A DNA stretch of 49,446 nucleotides from Clostridia bacterium (GTDB lineage Bacteria > Bacillota > Clostridia > Lutisporales > Lutisporaceae), in contig JAQSYD010000028.1 in the NCBI GenBank assembly GCA_029256325.1, positions 1 to 49,446 on the forward strand, given 5' to 3'. Both the position numbers and the translations under genes were made by a program. Positions 16,722 to 23,738 of this stretch are shown here, in pieces; position 1 is the stretch's first letter; each line of letters starts with the position of its first letter. The notes under the pieces are model-generated. The model was not told the DNA's origin and made no database searches. It worked only from the letters and a program-made list of their open reading frames with translations.

Positions 16722-18068
16722 TTAATTTGTACAACAGCTCACTGGCTTTGGTGCCTTGGTACTTATATCGTCAGGAATATTATTGATATCATCTACAACG
16801 ATGAATTTTCCATCTAGCATACCCATCCAGCAGCTAAATCCTAATTCTCCCACTTCCTCTGGGGTAAACTTTATAATATTATAGCCTTCTTTAAGCTTCA
16901 GTGAAATATTTAGTTCAGGAATAACAATCTCATTGTTGCAGCTATTTATAGAATCTCCTGAAATCACCCAGTTCACAGGCTTTCCCTTTTCCAATATAAA
17001 GTAGTTAGGTTCGTAACCATTTGAATTCGCAGAAGTGTTTATAACCTGAAAACCATTCATATTCGCCGGAAGCATGGCTTCTGATGTCGCCTTCCTTGCA
17101 TTGATGAAGCTATCCAGCGTGCCATTTCCCTGTAACGCTAACCCTCTATTAACAATAATTAGACCCAGAATAATTACTAGTACTGAGCTTAACTTTAATA
17201 ACTTCCTATTTAACCCACTGCTTATATATCCGCTGATCGTACCCAAACCCATCATCAATGGTACTGTTCCCATACTGAATACAAACATGGATAAAGCTCC
17301 TTTTAATATACTTCCAGTTCCAAGCGCATATATTTGCATTGTTTGCAATGGGCCGCATGGCATAAGACCTGTAGCCAACCCAATTAATAATGGCGCATTT
17401 TTATTGCTTTTATATTTAGAAATATTAAAAATTGCGGGCAGCTTTATGTATTTTCTAAGAAATGCAAAGGGCTGAAGCATACTCAAACCCATAAGAATCA
17501 TAAATGTCCCGGCAAAAATTGTAATATAACCTTTGACCATGGGCGAAAAGCTAACTATTGAGCCAATTCCCCCCACAATCGCTCCCATGGCTGTATAAGC
17601 TATTACTCTACCCACATTGTAACCCAGCGTAGCTTTAATAGGATTTCCAAAAGCCATACTCTGAGAAATCACAATACCACCGCACATTGAAAGGCAGTGC
17701 AAGGATGTTGCTATACCCAAAGCAAACAATATTCCGTAGCTAACCTTTTCTTGAAGCTGTGGAAGAGTGTTAAACCCAACTGTATTTTTAATAATCAAGT
17801 AAAAACCAAGAAGAACCAATAATGCTACTATAATACCTTTAACTTTATTGTGGCTTGCTGAACTATCCTCTGCAATTTCTGCAGTATAACCTAATTTATG
17901 AATAGCGGTTACAATTGAATCCTTATCTTCAGAAATACATGTCAATTCTTCATTTTCGTAAGAAACCTCAAGTTCCTCTAAGGCCATATAACTAAGCCCG
18001 TCTTTTATCTTCTTACTACAATTATGACAATGCATTCCCTTAATTTTCAAAGTCAGTTTCTTTTTCAT
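16722..18068 (-). CDS. HMA domain - TauE/SafE-type membrane protein - cupredoxin-like domain
   Basis: 448 residues in three parts. Residues 1-70 are a heavy-metal-associated domain with the CxxC site (GMHCHNCSKK, Cys14 and Cys17). Residues about 75-310 are a six- to seven-helix membrane unit of the UreH/DsbD-like TauE/SafE group (LHCLSMCGGIV and LMPCGPLQ, each with a conserved cysteine). Residues about 340-430 resemble a cupredoxin fold (YFILEKGKPVNWVISG, EEVGELGFSCWMGMLDGKF). The end is PVSCCTN. The layout suggests handling of copper or electron/thiol transfer across the membrane. It may form part of the neighbouring export/redox cluster, though a gap of about 215 bases separates it from the FMN-binding gene. 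Confidence 0.82.
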   Translation of the reverse strand: MKKKLTLKIKGMHCHNCSKKIKDGLSYMALEELEVSYENEELTCISEDKDSIVTAIHKLGYTAEIAEDSSASHNKVKGIIVALLVLLGFYLIIKNTVGFNTLPQLQEKVSYGILFALGIATSLHCLSMCGGIVISQSMAFGNPIKATLGYNVGRVIAYTAMGAIVGGIGSIVSFSPMVKGYITIFAGTFMILMGLSMLQPFAFLRKYIKLPAIFNISKYKSNKNAPLLIGLATGLMPCGPLQTMQIYALGTGSILKGALSMFVFSMGTVPLMMGLGTISGYISSGLNRKLLKLSSVLVIILGLIIVNRGLALQGNGTLDSFINARKATSEAMLPANMNGFQVINTSANSNGYEPNYFILEKGKPVNWVISGDSINSCNNEIVIPELNISLKLKEGYNIIKFTPEEVGELGFSCWMGMLDGKFIVVDDINNIPDDISTKAPKPVSCCTN

Positions 18069-18138
18069 ATCGTCTACTCCTTGAATATTTTACATAGAAC
18101 CGCACCCATTACCAGATGCAAGATAAAGTAATTACTTA

Positions 18139-18204
18139 AACTGAACCCCCTTAATAACACATTGTACTTTTATTATACTGGTGTCTATCAAGGGGGTTTC
18201 AGTT
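18139..18204. repeat. Inverted repeat resembling joined insertion-sequence ends
   Basis: The left arm at 18139-18152 (AACTGAACCCCCTT) pairs with the right arm at 18190-18204 (AAGGGGGTTTCAGTT), with one unpaired base and about 37 bases between. Read outward-in, the right arm continues GATAGACACC, which resembles IS150/IS3-type termini. It may be a solo mini-element or a deleted insertion sequence. No transposase gene is present. Confidence 0.45.
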
Positions 18205-18282
18205 CCATTTGCTTAGTAAATTTTATCTAAATTTTCAGGGTAATTTATAAAGTACAAGCTTTATAAAATGAATTCTTAGCTA

Positions 18283-18729
18283 TTATTTTGCAGCTTCTAA
18301 GGCATTTATTACAGCTTTCATAATACCTTCACTTGCAATTGTCGCACCTGTTACTACCTCTACATTTGGTGTGTTCTTTTCAACGATAGCTGCTGGAATT
18401 TGTTCTAGGGCTGGTTCAGCAATTCCCGCAGTTTCTTTGTGCTCTTTAATTTCAACTTTTGCTATTTTGCCACCTGCAACTTCAACAGCTACTTTTATTG
18501 TATGCATGCCTTCCGCTGTTCCTTCATAGATACCATCTTTATAAACTACTACTTCTTCTGCAGGTTTTTCTTCTGTCTTAGGCTCTTCTTTTGCAGGTTC
18601 TGTTTTGTTTTCTTCAACCTTAGGTGTTTCTTGAACTGGAGCTGCAGCTTCGTTTGTTCCTCCACTGCATCCAACTAGAGCAGTAACTACGAATAGTAAT
18701 ATTAAAGTAATTGATATTATTTTCTTCAT
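18283..18729 (-). CDS. FMN-binding domain lipoprotein
   Basis: 148 residues. A lipoprotein signal (ALVGC, Cys21) is followed by a long Glu/Pro/Lys linker (about 25-60) and an FMN-binding domain (YKDGIYEGTAEG at 63-74, VEVAGGKIAKVEI, and VVTGATIASEGI at 125-136). The TGAT segment corresponds to the S/T-G-A-T flavin site of this family, whose members carry FMN and take part in extracytoplasmic electron transfer. It lies 28 bases after tatC, so it is probably cotranscribed with tatAC. It could be the electron donor or acceptor for the exported cysteine/selenocysteine protein encoded upstream; that is inference. Confidence 0.88.
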   Translation of the reverse strand: MKKIISITLILLFVVTALVGCSGGTNEAAAPVQETPKVEENKTEPAKEEPKTEEKPAEEVVVYKDGIYEGTAEGMHTIKVAVEVAGGKIAKVEIKEHKETAGIAEPALEQIPAAIVEKNTPNVEVVTGATIASEGIMKAVINALEAAK

Positions 18730-18757
18730 TTATGTTATCTCCTTTACATGTTAGTAT

Positions 18758-19513
18758 TTATTCTTCGTTTAATGTATTATTTTCTTTTTTCTTTTCTACT
18801 AAGCCAGCTAAAAAGATACCTATTTCAGCAAGCAGAAGCATTGGTCCCGCCAATATGATCTGGGAAATTACATCCGGCGGCGTCAAAATTGCAGCTAGTA
18901 CAAAGACTATCAATATAATATACTTACGGTTTTGCTTTAAAAAGCTTACCTTTAGAATTCCAAATCGACTTAAAAGCACCATCAAAATTGGCAATTCAAA
19001 AATAGTCCCAAAGGTGAAAAGAGTGCTTAGTACAAAGCTTAAATAACTTTCAAAGCTTATCATAGGCTTTATTGCCTCTATTTGAAATCCCATAAAGAAT
19101 ACAATCATTGTAGGAATAACCACAAGATACGCGAAGGTCACACCAGCTATAAAAAATATGCTCCCCAGAAGCAAAGAGAAGAAAATATATCTTTTTTCTT
19201 TGCCATTCAAGCCTGGTATTACGAATAACCAAATTTGAAATATTAAAAACGGTGCCGCAATTATTAGTCCACCTATAACAGACAGCTTAATATATGACAT
19301 CAAAAGCTCAGCTGGAGCTATGAATATAAATTCAACATTCTTAGCTATATCAATTAAATCCTTGATTATATTTTCAACAAAACTGTAGCAGAAGCCTACT
19401 GCTAAAATTAGCGCTATTGCAGAATATATTATTCTCTTTCTCAGTTCTGCCAAGTGTCCAACAAATGTTAATTTTTTTTCTTCCTTTGGTTTACTAGTTT
19501 TTCTTTTCATCAT
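18758..19513 (-). CDS. tatC: Sec-independent protein translocase TatC
   Basis: About 251 residues with six membrane helices. The conserved N-terminal block [19 protein letters not shown] is the signal-peptide contact region of TatC; further family features are [29 protein letters not shown] and the last helices ([15 protein letters not shown]). With TatA it exports folded proteins. The start is probably one of the two ATGs at 19513/19510, with AAGG about 9 bases upstream, overlapping the end of tatA. Its immediate neighbours are tatA, a putative exported redox selenoprotein and an FMN lipoprotein. Confidence 0.95.
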   Translation of the reverse strand: MMKRKTSKPKEEKKLTFVGHLAELRKRIIYSAIALILAVGFCYSFVENIIKDLIDIAKNVEFIFIAPAELLMSYIKLSVIGGLIIAAPFLIFQIWLFVIPGLNGKEKRYIFFSLLLGSIFFIAGVTFAYLVVIPTMIVFFMGFQIEAIKPMISFESYLSFVLSTLFTFGTIFELPILMVLLSRFGILKVSFLKQNRKYIILIVFVLAAILTPPDVISQIILAGPMLLLAEIGIFLAGLVEKKKENNTLNEE

Positions 19514-19682
19514 CAGTATCAACCTTTAAATCTTCAGATACCTTACTTGCATGAGTTTTAAATTCTTTAATTGCTCTTCCTAAAGTTTTTCCAATCTCAG
19601 GCAATTTAGAAGGGCCAAAAATTACAAGTGCTATTGCCAATATAAGGATTAGTTCTGTTGGGCCAATTCGTAAGAAACCCAT
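19494..19682 (-). CDS. tatA: Sec-independent translocase subunit TatA/E
   Basis: 62 residues: the short hydrophobic helix [19 protein letters not shown], the hinge [12 protein letters not shown], the amphipathic helix [12 protein letters not shown] and an acidic tail, all standard for TatA/TatE. The ATG at 19682 is chosen because GGGAGG lies 7 bases before it; the upstream ATG overlaps that RBS. The gene overlaps tatC. There is no separate tatB, as is usual in Gram-positive minimal TatAC systems. Confidence 0.94.
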   Translation of the reverse strand: MGFLRIGPTELILILAIALVIFGPSKLPEIGKTLGRAIKEFKTHASKVSEDLKVDTDDEKKN

Positions 19683-19757
19683 AGCTGTCCCTCCCATCTT
19701 TTTTATTCTGATAGTTTTTATTTACTTAAATACTTCATTGGTGTCCCTGTTTTATAT

Positions 19758-19784
19758 TTCAGGTGGAGATATTCTCCACCTGAA
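19758..19784. other. Strong perfect hairpin between selenoprotein gene and tatA
   Basis: TTCAGGTGGAGA (19758-19769), loop TAT, TCTCCACCTGAA (19773-19784): a perfect 12-base stem. No U-run follows on the minus strand (ATATAAAACAGG), so full termination is unlikely. It may reduce read-through or stabilise mRNA ends between selenoprotein and tat genes. Confidence 0.7.
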
Positions 19785-19814
19785 GGGGAAATCCGTTAAA
19801 ACCAAATTTGCATA

Positions 19815-20459
19815 TTATGCCAAAGTTCCATTCAGTAATTCAACCATCTTTTTTGTTACTTCGCCAGCAACTGCCGCACAACGGCTTTTTCTTTCAGCGC
19901 TTCCATATTCAAAACCGCTTACTTCCATAAACTTACCAACTGACTTTTCGCACAAAACTGAGTCTGCAACAGTTTGAGGTAAGTTCAGGCCTTCCGGTTG
20001 ATAAGTTGGGAAACTTTCTTGCTTATACCACTTTGAAAGTTCTGCTATTAATTTCTTTGATGTTTCCACATCACATACAGATCCAATACAAGTTGCTGCT
20101 ACCCCTATGCTGCCGCAAAGAGTAGCTTGTCCATATCCACCAGCTGCACTTGTAAATGCTTCTACCGGTATTTGATTAAATGGATAGCCTACTTGCTCTG
20201 CTAATTCGCCGAAGAACCCTTCAGCCACGCCGCCGCCTCAGCCACCCTTTTCTTTATAGCCTTTAAATCCTCTTGCCAATACCTTTTCTGGATCTAGCTT
20301 TTTATAAGGAAATGGCCATTGAGGCTTCTCTGCTACTGCAGATGTAGGCTCAGCAGTTGTGCATCCTGTCAGTACAGATCCTAAAGTACCTACTACTGTT
20401 ACTCCGGCAACAGCTTTTCCTACGCCTTTAAGAAACTCTTTTCTTGAAATTTCAGCCAT
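19815..20459 (-). CDS. Exported C_GCAxxG_C_C family selenoprotein (UGA = Sec)
   Basis: One reading frame of 214 residues interrupted only by a TGA at 20238-20240 (residue 74). Before the TGA: an export signal with a Tat-like start (SRKEFLKG), a hydrophobic core and LTGC33 (possible lipobox), then YKEKGG. After it: GGGVAEGFFGELAEQVGYP and spaced cysteines at 115, 124, 129, 170 and 194 (TLCGSIGVAATCIGSVC, SVLCEKS, KSRCAAV). From memory, homologues have Cys where the TGA stands, and the family includes annotated selenoproteins. A hairpin fitting a bacterial SECIS follows the UGA. The signal has Arg-Lys rather than Arg-Arg, but tatA and tatC are the next genes. ATG 20459 is preceded by GGAAGG. 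A redox role outside the membrane is likely; the substrate is unknown. Confidence 0.85.
20208..20225 (-). promoter_or_regulatory. Putative bacterial SECIS hairpin
   Basis: On the coding strand GCTGAAG (20225-20219), loop GGTT, CTTCGGC (20214-20208): seven base pairs, one of them G-U. The loop begins 19 bases after the UGA and opens with G, as expected for the bacterial SECIS bound by SelB. Confidence 0.7.
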
Positions 20460-20526
20460 ACTTTTCACCTTCCCATTATATTGTTAATCGATTAAATAAA
20501 ATATTTTATTTATTGCGCGCTACAGC

Positions 20527-20545
20527 GTTAATTATATAACAAACA
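20527..20545 (-). promoter_or_regulatory. Promoter core shared with the yeeE operon
   Basis: The identical 19 bases found at 16350-16368 recur here, again 68 bases upstream of the gene's start codon. The coding strand carries TATAAT. It is a probable LysR-activated promoter for the selenoprotein gene and perhaps for tatAC. Confidence 0.65.
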
Positions 20546-20610
20546 TTGTGACTTGTGTCATTAGCTTCTCTAATATACAATTAGAATTAATGATATGCAA
20601 TAAGCGTTGG

Positions 20611-20623
20611 TTATGCAGAATAA
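20611..20623. promoter_or_regulatory. Probable LysR operator
   Basis: TTATGCAGAATAA forms a TTAT-N5-ATAA dyad in the divergent lysR/selenoprotein spacer. It is close in sequence (CAG.ATAAGAAT) to the palindromes at 16393-16417 before yeeE. Confidence 0.5.
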
Positions 20624-20713
20624 GAATCAGTTATAATCTGCAATGTCTAAAATGCATATCATAAAACCAATTACAAATAGTTATTCTATGATTAAGGAGA
20701 AGGTTGATCGTTT

Positions 20714-21616
20714 ATGCATATATCTTATCTTACGTCATTTATTGAAATCGTAAAGCAGGACAGTATATCTAAAGCATCCAAGAATCTGCACATGACTCAG
20801 TCGGCTCTGAGCCAACAGCTTCAAGCCTTAGAGAAATCTTTGGATTCTAAGCTTTTAATAAGAAGCAATAAGGGTGTAGAGTTGACTGAGGAAGGCGAGA
20901 TCCTATTGAGCTATGCAGAGGCTCTCATAAATATTTATGAAAATATGCTTAAGGATATTGATCTTTGCAAAAAATCAGAAATTCAGGAGATTAAAATATC
21001 TTCCTGTAACAGTGTTGGAGAATATCTGCTGCCGTGCACCTTGCACCTGTATAAGAAAAGCCAGCCTGATACCAGATTTTCAATTAAAAATGAATATACC
21101 AAGGATATTATTGACCATGTCTTAGACTGTAGTGCCGATATTGGCTTTATTGACTCGAAAGTAAATATCGATGGTATAGAATGTATTCATATAAGCAATA
21201 TCAATTTGATATTTGTTTATTCAAGCAATCGCAAAATAAATAAGGAGTCAATTTCATTGAAGGATATCGCTGCTTTGCCTATTATAACAGGACCAAGTGC
21301 AAGCAGTATAAGAGAATTTAGTGAAGAAATGTTTAAAAGAAATAATATTCCTGTTGAAAAGTTAAATATAGAAATGGAACTGGCCACTTATGAGTCCATA
21401 AAAGCATCCGTCGTAGCAGACCATGGCGTCTCAATCATCCCTGCTACCTCTGTAAAAAAAGAATTACACACGAATTTATTAAATACCTTGCCCATTCAAG
21501 AGGATATACCGGTCTGTGAAATCTGCGTCATATACCAAAAAAGCAGGGCTTCGCAGCCTCACATTAAAGAGTTCATATCGTTTATAAAAAATTATGGGAG
21601 AAAAACTTTCTGCTAA
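20714..21616 (+). CDS. LysR-family transcriptional regulator
   Basis: 300 residues. The N-terminal winged helix-turn-helix (residues 1-60) reads YLTSFIEIVKQDSISKASKNLHMTQSALSQQLQALEKSL in parts typical of LysR proteins, followed by a periplasmic-binding-like effector domain (residues 90-295). It is divergent from the selenoprotein gene, with 250 bases between that hold TTAT/ATAA dyads. RBS AAGGAGAAGG. Because the same promoter segment stands before yeeE-tusA-yeeE, this regulator probably controls both units, perhaps in response to a sulfur or selenium metabolite. A decayed copy of its own start is found at 16488. Confidence 0.92.
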   Translation: MHISYLTSFIEIVKQDSISKASKNLHMTQSALSQQLQALEKSLDSKLLIRSNKGVELTEEGEILLSYAEALINIYENMLKDIDLCKKSEIQEIKISSCNSVGEYLLPCTLHLYKKSQPDTRFSIKNEYTKDIIDHVLDCSADIGFIDSKVNIDGIECIHISNINLIFVYSSNRKINKESISLKDIAALPIITGPSASSIREFSEEMFKRNNIPVEKLNIEMELATYESIKASVVADHGVSIIPATSVKKELHTNLLNTLPIQEDIPVCEICVIYQKSRASQPHIKEFISFIKNYGRKTFC

Positions 21617-21834
21617 CTTATTTTCGTAATAGTTATCTCCCATATCCCATTTTCTTCTTCTACTTTTACATCACAGTCAAACTTTTTAAAAGCATCTATA
21701 AGAGCTTGAGAAGTGCAGCTATGATCTGCAATTATGGTTATATGCTCTCCAGAACTTATTTTTTTATATTGAATCTGTGCTTTTATCAAAGGTACCGGAC
21801 ACATTTCGCCTATGCAATCTACTAATATACTTAT
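21613..21834 (-). CDS. TusA-family sulfurtransferase with apparent AUA start
   Basis: About 73 residues with GEMCPVPLIKAQ, the TusA active-site motif, and ADHSCTSQAL matching the second conserved patch of the TusA at 15368. GGAGG (21848-21844) is followed after 9 bases by ATA at 21834-21832, which gives (M)SILVDCIGEMCP, collinear with MSAIRLECLGEACP of the other copy. No ATG, GTG or TTG lies at that distance. The frame is open upstream to a TTG at 21876, but this has no RBS. The start is therefore either a rare AUA codon or an ATG-to-ATA change. The gene converges on lysR, with 4 bases of overlap. Confidence 0.8.
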   Translation of the reverse strand: MSILVDCIGEMCPVPLIKAQIQYKKISSGEHITIIADHSCTSQALIDAFKKFDCDVKVEEENGIWEITITKIS

Positions 21835-22017
21835 TTGAATCAGCCTCCAAATCAATGATTTTTGTAATTTTGACAAATAATTATCAAAAGATCATGTCTA
21901 AATTATAATACTTATTTGAAATTTAGAAAATATGTCTTAAAAATATTATTTGCATTATTAAATTTATATTGTATCAATTATTATACTACGAATATTTTAT
22001 TAGCACTAAATACTATA

Positions 22018-22051
22018 AAAATCCTCTGCTAAAAAATCAGCAGAGGATTTT
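22018..22051. terminator. Bidirectional intrinsic terminator
   Basis: AAAATCCTCTGC (22018-22029) pairs perfectly with GCAGAGGATTTT (22040-22051), with A/T runs on both sides. It lies after the stop of the PTS IIA gene, at the end of the mur operon. Confidence 0.85.
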
Positions 22052-22061
22052 ATTGTTTATT

Positions 22062-22544
22062 CTATTGCTTTTCAAATACAGTCATCAGAACATTCTTATC
22101 TCCCGTAAGTCCGTTTTTCTCGATCTGCTCCACCATTTCCATATTGGTAATAACTACAGGTGAAATTATAGATTTTGCTTTTTTCTCCACTAGCTCCAGG
22201 TTAAAGTTCAGCAGCTTCTGCCCCTTTTTCACTTTATCGCCTTCTGATATCAAATTTTCAAAGCCTTCTCCATTCATATTTACAGTGTCTAGACCTACAT
22301 GAATCAGAATCTCAAAGCCTTCCTTTGTTCTTATTCCAATACCATGACCCGTTTCTGCCATCAGCATGATTTCACCATCTACAGGTGAGTATACCTTTCC
22401 TTCTGTGGGATAGATGGCGACCCCATCACCAACATACTTATTTGCAAATACTGCATCTGGCACTTCAGTAATGTCAATGATCTGACCCTTCATTGGTGCT
22501 GCCAATTGAAGCGGTGCTTTTTTTACTTTGCTAAATAGATTCAT
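22062..22544 (-). CDS. PTS glucose-type IIA component
   Basis: 160 residues, the full length of a Crr-type IIA domain. Key parts: APMKGQIIDITEVPDAVFA, GDGVAIYPTEGKVYSPVDGEI, and FEILIHVGLDTV with the phosphorylated histidine (about residue 91). It takes phosphate from HPr-P and passes it to an IIB cysteine. MurP upstream in the operon is an IIBC protein without its own IIA, so this gene probably supplies it. It is the last gene of the mur operon, after mupG with a gap of about 105 bases, and is followed by a terminator. Confidence 0.93.
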   Translation of the reverse strand: MNLFSKVKKAPLQLAAPMKGQIIDITEVPDAVFANKYVGDGVAIYPTEGKVYSPVDGEIMLMAETGHGIGIRTKEGFEILIHVGLDTVNMNGEGFENLISEGDKVKKGQKLLNFNLELVEKKAKSIISPVVITNMEMVEQIEKNGLTGDKNVLMTVFEKQ

Positions 22545-22649
22545 CCTTATTATCTCCTATATTCTCACTAATCGGACTCATGATCCTATTAGCTGTTTTC
22601 TTCATAAGCTTCAACGTTATCTGCAATTTTTCCTGCCAGCAAAAGACAA

Positions 22650-23738
22650 TCATCTTTCCTGTATATGGCTAATACTGTCCCGGAACATTCCCTTGCCTCT
22701 TTCCAGCCTAATACTTGCGCCATTTTTAATACAATGCATTATTGTGATATATTCTTCCTCAATATGACCAATGACGTTTACTCTATCATCTTGAGGCAAG
22801 TTTTGCCTTATAATCTGAATCTCACCGGAATACCTTCCGTAGTTCTTGTTATCCATGGTAATAGCTCCCTCTGACCTTATGATACAATGCTTGGGTTCCT
22901 GGAGCTTTCCTTGGCAGGAATATTCTCTGGATTCCTGCAATCGCATCACTGCTGCCGGCGAATCTATACGTATGGTGAATTTCTTTCCATACAAATATTC
23001 ATATTCTGAATTCAAGTTTGATGGGACTATTATAACCCCATCACGGCAATAATCTCTGATAAGGAACTCCTGCTTTTGAGAAAGCTGAACGTCTCCTATG
23101 AAAATACCATCCATCTTAAAATTCACCGTTAAGTCCAGATATCCAACATAAGGAGGAATATTTCTGTGTCGTTCTAATGTAGGCAAGCCTTCTTCAATAG
23201 GTCCTCTTTTTATTTCATCTCCCGGTATAAAAGCAAGAACTTTTAACCCAATTGCTTGAAGTTTCTGATTCACAGATCTAAAATATTCATCATCCAGTCC
23301 CGTTTCCGGTCTTGGATAGTAATTATGCATGGCATAGACTTGCTTGCCTGCATCTATTAGTACCTTAGCTTCTAGAGGATTTACAGTAGAAGCATTGAAG
23401 GCGATGCCGAACTGATCATGAATTGCCACGACTTCTTCCAGGCTAAAACCATAATCTATCCGAAGAACATCCAAGCCCATATCCTCAGCAAAGCGGCTGA
23501 TGTCCACATAACCAAAAAACTTCAGCGTCTTAGGAGATACATCTCCAATAATAAAAAAGCCTGCTTCCTTCAGGAAATTGCATAAGGCTTTTGCTTTTTC
23601 TTTATATTGATCATCCAGCTCCTCCTGGATGTGAAAGGAGGTAAATACAAAGCTCCCTTTCACATCCATTTGAAGCAGACGATCCTTCTGTCGTTCATAA
23701 GTGCTGACATAAACGGATCTGCCTATTTGACTAAACAC
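22650..23738 (-). CDS. mupG: 6-phospho-N-acetylmuramidase MupG (DUF871 family)
   Basis: 362 residues. An N-terminal TIM-barrel (ISRFAEDMGLDVLRIDYGF, AFNASTVNPLEAKVLIDAG, MHNYYPRPETGLDDEYF) and a C-terminal cyclophilin-like domain (about 240-350) match the MupG/DUF871 family. In Staphylococcus aureus MupG hydrolyses MurNAc-6-P-GlcNAc taken up by MurP, and the genes form a murQ-mupG-murP-murR operon; the same set is present here. The GTG start overlaps the end of murP by 8 bases, indicating coupling. The last 15 residues (LERGKGMFRDSISHIQER) run past the usual family end. Confidence 0.9.
   Translation of the reverse strand: MFSQIGRSVYVSTYERQKDRLLQMDVKGSFVFTSFHIQEELDDQYKEKAKALCNFLKEAGFFIIGDVSPKTLKFFGYVDISRFAEDMGLDVLRIDYGFSLEEVVAIHDQFGIAFNASTVNPLEAKVLIDAGKQVYAMHNYYPRPETGLDDEYFRSVNQKLQAIGLKVLAFIPGDEIKRGPIEEGLPTLERHRNIPPYVGYLDLTVNFKMDGIFIGDVQLSQKQEFLIRDYCRDGVIIVPSNLNSEYEYLYGKKFTIRIDSPAAVMRLQESREYSCQGKLQEPKHCIIRSEGAITMDNKNYGRYSGEIQIIRQNLPQDDRVNVIGHIEEEYITIMHCIKNGASIRLERGKGMFRDSISHIQER

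Noticed and set aside
16745-16762. GGTGCCTTGGTAC as another REP-like copy
   Set aside because: Imperfect core without the CCTGAT tag, and it lies within coding sequence of the HMA/TauE protein.
19758-19784. Hairpin as an intrinsic terminator
   Set aside because: Stem is strong but neither strand has a U-run after it; listed as a hairpin of unknown role.
22589-22723. 44-codon minus-strand ORF overlapping the 3' end of mupG in another frame (MAQVLGWKEARECSG...)
   Set aside because: Good-looking composition but no RBS, an upstream stop a few codons before its ATG, and it fills the overlap and gap only by chance as far as can be seen. Kept out of the gene list.
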